The position numbers and the translations under genes were made by a program. The notes beneath the pieces are model-generated. The model did no database searches and was not told the origin of the DNA. It was given only the letters and a program-made list of their open reading frames with translations. From an uncultured Prevotella sp. (GTDB taxonomy: Bacteria > Bacteroidota > Bacteroidia > Bacteroidales > Bacteroidaceae): a stretch of DNA of 64,000 bases. Shown piece by piece: positions 55,150-63,958 of this stretch (position 1 is its first letter; each line of letters opens with the position of its first letter). The stretch spans positions 1 through 64,000 of the forward strand of contig CAJJWN010000007.1 in the NCBI GenBank assembly GCA_905196835.1, written 5' to 3'.

Positions 55150-55263
55150 TAATATACATATTAATACGAGTTAGTAATCCTGTAGTTCTCATATGCTACG
55201 AGGAGGTATTAAAAGGTGCGTTTCGACAATGCATCTACTGTAGTATATTATTGCTTAATCCAA

Positions 55264-57189
55264 ATGAATATTATAAATTTAGGAATTCTTGCTCACATTG
55301 ATGCAGGAAAAACTTCCGTAACCGAGAATCTGCTGTTTGCCAGTGGAGCAACGGAAAAGTGCGGCCGTGTGGATAATGGTGACACCATAACGGACTCTAT
55401 GGATATAGAGAAACGTAGAGGAATTACTGTCCGGGCTTCTACGACATCTATTATCTGGAATGGAGTGAAATGCAATATCATTGACACTCCGGGACACATG
55501 GATTTTATTGCGGAAGTGGAGCGGACATTCAAAATGCTTGATGGAGCAGTCCTCATCTTATCCGCAAAGGAAGGCATACAAGCGCAGACAAAGTTGCTGT
55601 TCAGTACTTTACAAAAGCTGCAAATCCCGACAATTATATTTATCAATAAGATTGACCGTGCCGGTGTGAATTTGGAGCGTTTGTATATGGATATAAAAAC
55701 AAATCTGTCGCAAGATGTCCTGTTTATGCAAACTGTTGTCGATGGATCGGTTTATCCGGTTTGCTCCCAAACATATATAAAGGAAGAATACAAAGAATTT
55801 GTATGCAACCATGACGACGATATATTAGAACGATATTTGGCGGATAGCGAAATTTCACCGGCTGATTATTGGAATACGATAATCGCTCTTGTGGCAAAAG
55901 CCAAAGTCTATCCGGTGCTACATGGATCAGCAATGTTCAATATCGGTATCAATGAGTTGTTGGACGCCATTTCTTCTTTTATACTTCCTCCGGCATCAGT
56001 CTCAAACAGACTTTCAGCTTATCTCTATAAGATAGAGCATGACCCCAAAGGGCATAAAAGAAGTTTTCTTAAAATAATTGACGGAAGTCTGAGACTTCGA
56101 GACGTTGTAAGAATCAACGATTCGGAAAAATTCATCAAGATTAAAAATCTAAAGACTATTTATCAGGGCAGAGAGATAAATGTTGATGAAGTGGGTGCCA
56201 ATGATATCGCGATTGTAGAAGATATAGAAGATTTTCGAATCGGAGATTATTTAGGTGCTAAACCTTGTTTGATTCAAGGATTATCTCATCAGCATCCCGC
56301 TCTCAAATCCTCCGTCCGGCCAAATAAGCCCGAAGAGAGAAGCAAGGTGATATCCGCTCTGAATACATTGTGGATTGAAGACCCGTCTTTGTCCTTTTCC
56401 ATAAACTCATATAGTGATGAATTGGAAATCTCGTTATATGGTTTGACCCAAAAGGAAATCATACAGACATTGCTGGAAGAACGATTTTCCGTAAAGGTCC
56501 ATTTTGATGAGATCAAGACTATCTACAAAGAACGACCTATAAAAAAGGTCAATAAGATTATTCAGATCGAAGTACCACCCAACCCTTACTGGGCCACAAT
56601 AGGGCTGACTCTTGAACCCTTACCGTTAGGGGCAGGGTTGCAAATCGAAAGTGACATCTCCTATGGTTATCTGAACCATTCTTTTCAAAATGCCGTTTTT
56701 GAAGGGATTCGTATGTCTTGCCAATCTGGTTTACATGGATGGGAAGTGACAGATCTGAAAGTAACTTTTACTCAAGCCGAGTATTATAGCCCGGTAAGTA
56801 CACCTGCTGATTTCAGACAGCTGACCCCTTATGTCTTCAGGCTGGCTTTGCAACAGTCAGGTGTGGACATTCTCGAACCGATGCTCTGTTTTGAGTTGCA
56901 GATACCCCAAGTAGCGAGTTCCAAAGCTATTACAGATTTGCAAAAACTGATGTCTGAGATTGAAGACATCAGTTGTAATAATGAGTGGTGTCATATTAAA
57001 GGGAAAGTTCCATTAAATACAAGTAAAGACTATGCCTCAGAAGTAAGTTCGTACACTAAGGGCTTAGGCATTTTTATGGTTAAGCCATGTGGGTATCAAA
57101 TAACAAAAGACGGTTATTCTGATAATATCCGCATGAACGAAAAAGATAAACTTTTATTCATGTTCCAAAAATCAATGTCATTAAAATAA
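55264..57189 (+). CDS. tetQ: Tet(Q) tetracycline-resistance ribosomal protection protein
   Basis: GTPase that displaces tetracycline from the 30S ribosome. From the ATG at 55264 the product is 641 residues. A GTG at 55216 with a strong SD gives the 657-residue version found in some records. The ATG is preferred because TetM-type proteins begin at the matching residue ([18 protein letters not shown]). G1 is [10 protein letters not shown]3 DTPGHMDF and G4 NKIDRAG; effector sequence RRGITVRAS precedes G3. Domain IV/V sequences near the end are intact. Full length, no frameshift. First gene of the operon with rteA and rteB. Confidence 0.97.
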
Positions 57190-59507
57190 TGGAGCGGTCA
57201 GGAAATTTCTATAAGGCAATACGGTTGGGATATATACTTATCTCCATTCTTATCGGATGTATGGCATATAATAGCCTCTATGAATGGCAGGAGATAGAAG
57301 CATTAGAACTTGGCAATAAAAAAATAGACGAGCTCCGAAAAGAAATAAACAATATCAATATTCAAATGATAAAATTTTCTCTATTGGGTGAAACAATACT
57401 GGAATGGAACGATAAAGATATCGAGCATTACCATGCACGGCGTATGGCAATGGACAGTATGCTCTGCCGTTTCAAGGCCACCTATCCAGCAGAGCGCATC
57501 GATAGTGTGCGCAGTCTTTTAGAGGATAAGGAACGACAGATGTTCCAGATAGTCCGGTTAATGGATGAACAACAATCTATTAACAAGAAGATAGCCAATC
57601 AAATTCCGGTTATTGTACAGAAAAGTGTGCAGGAACAGTCCAAAAAGCCAAAACGAAAAGGTTTCTTAGGCATATTCGGCAAAAAAAAGGAAGTAACTCC
57701 AGCAGTATCAACCACTATCCTTCATTCGGTCAATAGAAACGTAATCAGCGAACAGAAAGTGCAGGATCGCCAATTGTCGGAACAAGCCGACAGCCTTGCA
57801 GCTCGTAATGCAGAACTTAACAGACAACTGCAAGAATTGATTTGCCAAATAGAAGAAAAGGTACAAACCGAACTGCAAAGCCGGGAAAACGAAATAGTTG
57901 CCATGCGTGAAAAGTCATTTATGCAAGTAGGCGGTTTAATGGGATTCGTTCTTCTATTGTTGTTAATTTCCTACATCATCATACATCGTGATGCAAAAAG
58001 CATTAAACAATACAAGCACAAGACAACTGATTTGATAAGGCAACTGGAACAATCCGTACAACGGAACGAGGCACTGATAACGTCAAGGAAGAAGGCGGTA
58101 CATACTATCACCCATGAACTGCGCACACCGCTGACAGCAATAACAGGCTATGCCGGACTGATACGGAAAGAACAGTGTGAGGATAAGTCCGGGCAGTATA
58201 TCCAAAACATACTGCAATCCTCCGACCGTATGCGGGATATGCTTAACACTTTGCTTGACTTCTTCCGCCTGGACAACGGCAAGGAACAGCCCCGTCTGTC
58301 ACCCTGCCGGATTTCAGCAATCACGCACACACTTGAAACGGAGTTCATGCCTGTTGCCGTGAACAAAGGGCTGTCCTTGTCCGTGAAGACTGGACACGAT
58401 GCCATTGTATTGACCGACAAAGAGCGAATAATACAAATCGGGAATAACCTGCTGTCAAACGCTGTCAAGTTCACAGAAGAAGGCGGTGTTTCTTTGATTA
58501 CTGAATATGATAATGGAGTTCTGACACTGGTCGTTGAAGATACAGGTACAGGCATGACAGAAGAGGAACAGAAACAAGCGTTCGGTGCGTTTGAACGTCT
58601 ATCAAATGCCGCCGCAAAGGAGGGTTTCGGGCTTGGGCTTGCCATAATGCGTAATATTGTGTCGATGCTTGGCGGAACAATCCGTTTAGACAGCAAGAAA
58701 GGGAAAGGCAGTCGTTTCACAGTTGAAATTTCTATGCAGGAAGCTGAAGAACAGCTTGGATATACAAGCAATACACCTGTTTATCATAACAATAAATTCC
58801 ATGATGTTGTCGCCATTGACAATGATGAGGTATTACTTCTGATGCTGAAAGAGATGTATTCCCAAGAAGGAATACACTGCGACACTTGCACCGATGCTGC
58901 GGCACTGATGGAAATGATACGCCAGAAAGAATACAGCCTGTTGCTGACAGACTTGAATATGCCCGATATAAACGGTTTCGAATTGCTGGAACTGTTGCGT
59001 TCGTCCAACGTGGGCAATTCACCAACAATCCCGGTGGTTGTGGCAACCGCTTCGGGCAGTTGTAACAAAGGGGAACTATTGGCAAAAGGCTTTGCCGGAT
59101 GCCTGTTCAAACCGTTCTCCATATCGGAACTGATGGAGGTTTCCGACAGGTGTGCCATAAAAGCGACACCGGACGGGAAACCGGACTTTTCCGCCTTATT
59201 GTCCTATGGCAATGAAGCCGTCATGCTGGAAAAGTTGATAACTGAAACAGAAAAGGAAATGCAGGCGGTACGGGATGCAGCAAAAGAAAAAGACCTGCAA
59301 AAGCTGGATTCCCTGATCCACCACCTGCGCAGTTCGTGGGAGGTGCTCCGTGCCGACCAACCGCTGAATGTACTTTACGGATTGCTTCGTGGCGATGCTC
59401 TCCCGGATGGTGAAGCGTTAAGCCATGCCGTGACTGCCGTGCTGGATAAGGGAGTGGAAATAATACGGTTGGCAGAAGAGGAAAGGAGAAAATACGAAGA
59501 TGAATAA
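57189..59507 (+). CDS. rteA: RteA hybrid sensor histidine kinase
   Basis: Inner-membrane sensor of the tetracycline-induced transfer cascade, 772 residues. One membrane segment lies at about 11-28 (IRLGYILISILIGCMAY) and a second at about 248-268 (GGLMGFVLLLLLISYIII), with a periplasmic coiled region between. HisKA His near residue 308 is in ITHELRTPLTAITGYAG. The ATPase domain has NLLSNAVKFTEEGG, VVEDTGTGM and GFGLGLAIM. A receiver domain carries Asp near 588 in LLLTDLNMPDINGFEL. A C-terminal Hpt-like helix has HHLRSSWEVLRAD. It overlaps tetQ by one base (TAATG) and rteB by eight bases, so the three genes are coupled. Confidence 0.93.
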   Translation: MERSGNFYKAIRLGYILISILIGCMAYNSLYEWQEIEALELGNKKIDELRKEINNINIQMIKFSLLGETILEWNDKDIEHYHARRMAMDSMLCRFKATYPAERIDSVRSLLEDKERQMFQIVRLMDEQQSINKKIANQIPVIVQKSVQEQSKKPKRKGFLGIFGKKKEVTPAVSTTILHSVNRNVISEQKVQDRQLSEQADSLAARNAELNRQLQELICQIEEKVQTELQSRENEIVAMREKSFMQVGGLMGFVLLLLLISYIIIHRDAKSIKQYKHKTTDLIRQLEQSVQRNEALITSRKKAVHTITHELRTPLTAITGYAGLIRKEQCEDKSGQYIQNILQSSDRMRDMLNTLLDFFRLDNGKEQPRLSPCRISAITHTLETEFMPVAVNKGLSLSVKTGHDAIVLTDKERIIQIGNNLLSNAVKFTEEGGVSLITEYDNGVLTLVVEDTGTGMTEEEQKQAFGAFERLSNAAAKEGFGLGLAIMRNIVSMLGGTIRLDSKKGKGSRFTVEISMQEAEEQLGYTSNTPVYHNNKFHDVVAIDNDEVLLLMLKEMYSQEGIHCDTCTDAAALMEMIRQKEYSLLLTDLNMPDINGFELLELLRSSNVGNSPTIPVVVATASGSCNKGELLAKGFAGCLFKPFSISELMEVSDRCAIKATPDGKPDFSALLSYGNEAVMLEKLITETEKEMQAVRDAAKEKDLQKLDSLIHHLRSSWEVLRADQPLNVLYGLLRGDALPDGEALSHAVTAVLDKGVEIIRLAEEERRKYEDE

Positions 59508-60822
59508 GACAAAAATAATTGTGGTGGAAGACAACATCGTGTATTGCGAATATGTCTGCAATATGCTGTCACGGGAGGGCTACCGCAATATGAAGGCTTA
59601 CCACCTCTCAACCGCGAAGAAACATCTGCAACAGGCAACAGATAATGATATCGTGGTTGCCGACCTGCGTCTGCCTGACGGCAGTGGCATAGACCTTTTG
59701 TGCTGGATGCGAAAGGAGGGAAAGATGCAGCCCTTCATCATTATGACCGACTACGCCGAAGTTAATACCGCCGTGGAAAGCATGAAACTCGGCTCGATAG
59801 ACTATATTCCCAAACAGCTTGTGGAGGATAAACTTGTCCCCCTGATCCGTTCCATACTGAAAGAACGTCAGGCAGGACAACGCCGTATGCCTATATTCGC
59901 CCGTGAAGGTTCCGCCTTTCAGAAAATCATGCACCGCATAAGGCTGGTAGCCGCCACCGATATGAGCGTGATGATATTTGGTGAGAACGGCACGGGCAAG
60001 GAGCATATTGCCCACCTGTTGCATGACAAGAGCAAACGTGCAGGCAAGCCATTTGTGGCGGTGGACTGCGGTTCACTCTCCAAAGAGCTTGCACCGTCGG
60101 CTTTCTTCGGACACGTCAAAGGTGCATTTACAGGTGCGGACAATGCCAAGAAAGGATATTTCCATGAGGCGGAAGGCGGCACGTTGTTTCTGGACGAGGT
60201 AGGAAACCTCGCGTTGGAAACCCAACAGATGTTGCTCCGTGCCATACAGGAGAGGCGGTATCGCCCGGTCGGAGACAAGGCAGACCGGAATTTCAATGTC
60301 CGCATCATCGCTGCTACCAATGAAGATTTGGAGGTATCGGTGAATGAAAAGCGTTTTCGGCAGGATCTTCTGTACCGCCTGCACGACTTCGGGATAACCG
60401 TTCCTCCGTTGCGTGACTGTCAAGAAGACATTATGCCGCTGGCAGAGTTCTTCCGTGATATGGCAAACAGAGAGCTGGAGTGTAGCGTGAGCGGGTTCAG
60501 TTCCGAAGCACGTAAAGCGTTGCTGACACACGCATGGCCGGGCAACGTGCGGGAACTTCGGCAGAAAGTTATGGGTGCTGTATTGCAGGCGCAGGAAGGT
60601 GTTGTCATGAAAGAGCATCTGGAACTTGCCGTGACGAAACCGACCTCTACTGTCAGCTTCGCCTTGCGCAATGACGCGGAGGATAAGGAGCGGATATTGC
60701 GTGCGTTGAAACAGGCAAACGGCAACCGGAGTGTCGCCGCAGAACTGCTCGGCATAGGCAGGACAACACTATACAGCAAACTTGAAGAGTATGGACTTAA
60801 ATATAAATTCAAGCAATCATAG
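59500..60822 (+). CDS. rteB: RteB sigma-54-type response regulator
   Basis: 440 residues: receiver domain with Asp near 54 (VVADLRLPDGSGIDLLCW), AAA+ sigma-54 interaction domain (Walker A GENGTGKEH, GAFTGA in VKGAFTGADNAKKGYFHEA, Walker B TLFLDEVGNL) and a Fis-type C-terminal helix-turn-helix (NRSVAAELLGIGRTTLYSKL). In CTnDOT, RteB activates rteC, whose product turns on excision genes. rteC is not in this window. The start overlaps rteA by eight bases. No perfect -24/-12 promoter was found immediately downstream. Confidence 0.95.
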   Translation: MNKTKIIVVEDNIVYCEYVCNMLSREGYRNMKAYHLSTAKKHLQQATDNDIVVADLRLPDGSGIDLLCWMRKEGKMQPFIIMTDYAEVNTAVESMKLGSIDYIPKQLVEDKLVPLIRSILKERQAGQRRMPIFAREGSAFQKIMHRIRLVAATDMSVMIFGENGTGKEHIAHLLHDKSKRAGKPFVAVDCGSLSKELAPSAFFGHVKGAFTGADNAKKGYFHEAEGGTLFLDEVGNLALETQQMLLRAIQERRYRPVGDKADRNFNVRIIAATNEDLEVSVNEKRFRQDLLYRLHDFGITVPPLRDCQEDIMPLAEFFRDMANRELECSVSGFSSEARKALLTHAWPGNVRELRQKVMGAVLQAQEGVVMKEHLELAVTKPTSTVSFALRNDAEDKERILRALKQANGNRSVAAELLGIGRTTLYSKLEEYGLKYKFKQS

Positions 60823-61748
60823 CCCGTAATTCACTGAATTTGGCTATCTTTGCATAACATTTGAGAAAAACGGCGATTGGCAGGAGCTTTTCGCCGCCAA
60901 CATATAGGATAAGACCGCAAGGCGTTTCAAGCGAAAATCTGGTAAATTTAGTTATATCTCAAAATTTCACATCTTAATATCTTATAAATTAACAATTTAT
61001 ATTGTGATGTGTTTTTATCAAGGAACAAATTAGGAACAGAAACACGAATTATCATATTTTCTTGTTTTTTTATTTGCACTACCTTTCTTTCTCTTCACTT
61101 GTTCGTACTTTGAGTATTTTTCCAAGTCATTTCACACGATTTTCATCCTCTCGCCAAGAGTGATTGTTGCAGTCATCTATGGATGAATAACCACAGCCAA
61201 AAGAAAAAAGGACAAATCTCTGTTTCTTTCAAGGAACATTGTTTTTTGCAAAGGTAACCATTTCCCTCAAAACACCTATACAGGCAGTCCAATATATCTG
61301 CCTATATTTAGTTTACTTTAGTTTAGCATATATATAAGCTAATAGACTAAACTAAACCTTTACCGAAGTTCTCCCCCTTACTTTTATATTCACAGTCAAA
61401 AGAGAAGATAATCGCACCGATATTTTCTTTTTTCGCTGCATCCCAATTTTACGGAAGTTCCTTTTATCGTAACTTCTGCCATAGGCATTTTATCCTCGCA
61501 TCCCAACTTTCGGTCTGCCTGATGAGAATTGTGTCGCAAAGGTACTTGTCATGTCTTTCTTGTATTCAAGGTCACAGCCTGACGGTTCCCGACAAAATCT
61601 CCACGCTCCGCTTTGCAGAGGTCGTATTTGGTCGTGAAACCCTGCATAAAGAGCCATAACACCTTTTGAGGCGACATAATTTTCAATCAAGCCCGAAAGT
61701 AGCTGAAATGCTAAAAGAGGGAAAATAAAAAACTTAAAACTTAGGATT
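60823..61748. other. AT-rich region after rteB, no clear protein gene
   Basis: 926 bases. Visible elements are TATCTTTG (60845-60852), a small hairpin CGGCGA/TCGCCG, an imperfect palindrome around AGTTTACTTTAGTTTAG (61300-61360), and two minus-strand TACCTTTG boxes (near 61247 and 61537-61544). The second lies in GCAAAGGTAC (61536-61545), another match to the integrase core. A 66-residue minus-strand frame (61490-61690) and a 30-residue one are open, but nothing supports them as genes. A small RNA is possible. Confidence 0.55.
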
Positions 61749-62042
61749 ATGGCAAACTATGCAACAAACATTTTCTACGCAAGGACGGAAAACAAAGCAG
61801 ACCTCGACAAGATAGAGGCATTCTTGGATGACACTTTTGACGGCTTTGTCAATAGACACAGCGATAGCGTGGATGCGGAGTTTACCTCTCGTTGGGTTTA
61901 TCCGGAAGAAGAAATCGACAGGCTGATAGCTTCGTTGGAAGCCAAAGACAAAACTTATATCAAAATTCTGTCCTACGAATTTGCAGACGAATACGTGAGC
62001 TTCAGAATCTTCTCACAGGGTAAATGGGATATCAAGTTGTAA
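61749..62042 (+). CDS. Small conserved element protein, unknown function (97 residues)
   Basis: 97 residues, ATG at 61749. Compact alpha/beta composition with acidic bias: NIFYARTENKADLDKIEAFL near the start, DAEFTSRWVYPEEEIDRLI in the middle and FRIFSQGKWDIKL at the end. There is no signal peptide and no recognised motif. First of a row of four small same-strand genes with short gaps, so probably one transcript. Such rows are typical of the region between regulatory and transfer genes in Bacteroidales conjugative elements. Confidence 0.65.
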   Translation: MANYATNIFYARTENKADLDKIEAFLDDTFDGFVNRHSDSVDAEFTSRWVYPEEEIDRLIASLEAKDKTYIKILSYEFADEYVSFRIFSQGKWDIKL

Positions 62043-62060
62043 CCCTAAAATGACAAGACT

Positions 62061-62237
62061 ATGTACGAATACGAAAAAGATAGCGAAATTATAGGTGCGC
62101 ACTGCACCCTGCTTACCCCCTATAAAGGCTACTCCGAGGGAACAGTTGTCGGCGACTTCGGCAATAAAATAGTGGTACGTCTTAGCAGTGGCAAAGAGGT
62201 GGTCGAGTACCGTGATGAAGTGATTATTTACGATTAA
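62061..62237 (+). CDS. Very small element protein, 58 residues
   Basis: ATG at 62061, stop at 62237, 58 residues: MYEYEKDSEIIGAHCTLL at the start and EVVEYRDEVIIYD at the end. Beta-rich, acidic, with a GTVVGDFGNKIVVRL stretch that suggests an SH3-like barrel. It fits neatly between two other small genes (18-base and 11-base gaps) in the same direction. No known family. A small OB/SH3 protein with a nucleic-acid role is only a guess. Confidence 0.6.
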   Translation: MYEYEKDSEIIGAHCTLLTPYKGYSEGTVVGDFGNKIVVRLSSGKEVVEYRDEVIIYD

Positions 62238-62248
62238 ATCCAAGAGCG

Positions 62249-62575
62249 ATGCAACAGGTAGCAATGAAATTCGTCCAATGGGACGTACCCGAATTAGAAA
62301 AGCTGAAAGGCTGCAGGGTTTACCAGTTACGGGAACAACTTGATAACGGAGACAAGTTGAGCCGTGAAGACAAGAACTGGATTACCCGAAACGTGAAAGA
62401 GTGCATCCATTTCAAAAGAGGTATCGCATTGATGGGCTACTTCTTTGATTTCTCCGATGTTCTCAAACGATATTTCGTGAAACAGCACGGACATATCACC
62501 GAGTATTGCGCCATTGACAAGACTGCGTTGCGCTCTGTCTTGTATGGTCGAATAGAAGACGTAGTAGAAGTATAA
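62249..62575 (+). CDS. Small element protein, unknown function (108 residues)
   Basis: 108 residues. The start at 62249 (MQQVAMKFVQW) has an in-frame alternative at 62264. The sequence includes KLKGCRVYQLREQLDNGDKL, SREDKNWITRNVKECIHFKR and LKRYFVKQHGHITEYCAID. It reads as mixed alpha/beta, basic, with no catalytic motif I know. It lies between the 58- and 85-residue genes. Similar proteins are common in Bacteroidales conjugative elements; that is recollection, not a search. Confidence 0.6.
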   Translation: MQQVAMKFVQWDVPELEKLKGCRVYQLREQLDNGDKLSREDKNWITRNVKECIHFKRGIALMGYFFDFSDVLKRYFVKQHGHITEYCAIDKTALRSVLYGRIEDVVEV

Positions 62576-62591
62576 TTAAAATCAAAGAAAC

Positions 62592-62849
62592 ATGAAAGCA
62601 ACGATTGAGCATAGCTTTTGTCCTTATTGTGACGAGGTAACAGAACTCTACTTCCGTATCATCAACACGATTCTTTTCTCAACCGATGAAACGGAACTGC
62701 GTACCGGCATGGAACGCCTACAAGAAAAAACACGTCTTGATGATTATTTCGTCTTCGGCTATGGCAAGCATCACCTATGGGTCTGCCAAAGACGTCCCAG
62801 TAATCAAAAAAAGATTTTCGAGCATCGGGTAATCATGGCAGAATTTTGA
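62592..62849 (+). CDS. Small element protein with Cys pair, unknown function (85 residues)
   Basis: 85 residues, ATG at 62592, ending at 62849. A CPYC motif near the N-terminus (HSFCPYCDEVTELYF) could bind zinc or be redox-active. The rest is helical (STDETELRTGMERLQEKTRL) and ends in a strand-rich tail with VCQRRPS. It is the last of the small-gene row. No family is recognised, and a single Cys pair is not enough to claim a function. Confidence 0.6.
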   Translation: MKATIEHSFCPYCDEVTELYFRIINTILFSTDETELRTGMERLQEKTRLDDYFVFGYGKHHLWVCQRRPSNQKKIFEHRVIMAEF

Positions 62850-63529
62850 TGATACAGGCAGGAACGGGATAATCTTCCATTCCTGCCACGCCGCATTCCC
62901 TTTTTTACATCTATCTCTCTCTTTTGGCTGCGCCATATCCTTTTGTAAAAACCAGCCATTCGTGAAAAGCTGCCGTCCGCTTTTCCGAAAAGCAGGGTTC
63001 TTTCCTTTTTCCCTTTTGTCCCCTATTCTTTCTGCCGGACGGGAACATGGCAGCACCCCGATACCCCGTTCCGCCTTTTGTCGCCACTTCGTTGATATTC
63101 CCTTCTGCGGTATCGCCACCTGTTGTCAGTTCAGTGTTCTGTTTGTAGCCACCTCTATTCAGTCCGACCGAATTACACGAAAATCCCTGCCGATTCTGCG
63201 GACTTACAGCCGAAACGCGCACCATTGTGCCGGTGGACGGATTGCTCTTTCACTTCCCCTGCAACTACGGCTTTCCGCTCATTTTCAGAATAGTTTTCCG
63301 CCGAAGTCATCATCATTTTCCGATGCAAAGATAGTATGCAGACGGGAACGACTTTGGAAGTCTTGACCAATGGCACAGCCGTACAATCTTCCTTTATCGA
63401 GCCTTCTGGTTTTGCCTACGGACAAAAATAAAGAGTATTGATGCGTCCGGCCTTGGTGCATTCCCTTAACTGCACCTACTTTTTGAGGCAGCGTAAAATT
63501 GATTTAATAACTTCTAAAAACAATTCATT
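62850..63529. other. 680-base gap before ssb
   Basis: No convincing plus-strand gene. A minus-strand -7 box TATCTTTG lies at 63326-63333, about 100 bases upstream of a 104-residue minus-strand frame at 62911-63225 (listed separately). Pyrimidine-rich runs lie near 62905-62925 and 63000-63020. An origin of transfer could be hidden here, but I saw no nick-site motif. Confidence 0.45.
62911..63225 (-). CDS. Possible small basic protein (doubtful)
   Basis: 104 residues on the minus strand, starting MVRVSAVSPQNRQGFSCN and ending KGYGAAKRER. It is basic, rich in Gly, Arg and Asn, without a recognisable fold or motif. Support is limited to a minus-strand TATCTTTG box about 100 bases upstream (63326-63333) and the lack of any other gene in this 680-base gap. 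Composition is unlike the neighbouring genes, and it may simply be a chance frame. Confidence 0.3.
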   Translation of the reverse strand: MVRVSAVSPQNRQGFSCNSVGLNRGGYKQNTELTTGGDTAEGNINEVATKGGTGYRGAAMFPSGRKNRGQKGKRKEPCFSEKRTAAFHEWLVFTKGYGAAKRER

Positions 63530-63910
63530 ATGAAAAAGATTGAAAACAATTTCGTAGTAACCGGTTTCGTAGGAAAGGATGCAGAAATCCGTCAGTTCAC
63601 CAACGCAAGTGTAGCACGTTTCCCTCTGGCAGTAAGCCGACTGGAGAATAATGGCGAGGAATCCAAACGCGTTTCCGCCTTTATGAATTTTGAGGCGTGG
63701 CGTAAAAACGAGAACACCGGGTCGTTCGACCAACTGACCAAGGGTACGATGCTGACCGTCGAGGGGTATTTCAAGCCCGAAGAATGGAGCGACCAAAGCG
63801 GTGTGAAACACAACCGTATCGTGATAGTCGCCGTCAAGTTCTATCCGCCCGTCGAGAAGGAGGAGACTCCTGAAAAGCCGGCCAAACCAGCGAAAAAAGG
63901 CAAGAAATAA
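63530..63910 (+). CDS. ssb: Single-stranded DNA-binding protein
   Basis: Coats single-stranded DNA, here presumably during transfer and replication of the element. 126 residues. OB-fold strands are recognisable: NNFVVTGFVGKDAEIRQF, ASVARFPLAVSRLENN, FMNFEAWRKNENTG (with the conserved aromatic region) and GTMLTVEGYFKPEEW. The C-terminus is short, Lys/Pro-rich (PEKPAKPAKKGKK), and lacks the acidic DDDIPF tip of chromosomal SSB, as is common in plasmid and conjugative-element versions. ATG at 63530; a terminator follows 17 bases after the stop. Confidence 0.92.
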   Translation: MKKIENNFVVTGFVGKDAEIRQFTNASVARFPLAVSRLENNGEESKRVSAFMNFEAWRKNENTGSFDQLTKGTMLTVEGYFKPEEWSDQSGVKHNRIVIVAVKFYPPVEKEETPEKPAKPAKKGKK

Positions 63911-63926
63911 TCCTTGCCTTATCACG

Positions 63927-63958
63927 ACAAAAGCGGCCTTTGGGTCGCTTTTGTTTTA
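63927..63958 (+). terminator. Terminator of ssb
   Basis: ACAAAAGCG (63927-63935) pairs with CGCTTTTGT (63946-63954), followed by TTTAC. Confidence 0.75.

Noticed and set aside
55216-55263. GTG at 55216 as the tetQ start
   Set aside because: It has a strong SD and appears in some 657-residue records, but the ATG at 55264 aligns with TetM-type N-termini; kept as an alternative.
60870-60890. Sigma-54 promoter (GG-N10-GC) after rteB
   Set aside because: The best candidate, TTGGCAGGAGCTTTTCGC, has 12 rather than 10 bases between GG and GC.
61490-61690. 66-residue minus-strand protein
   Set aside because: No start context, no neighbours on that strand, and it spans a promoter-like GTACCTTTGC box; likely non-coding.
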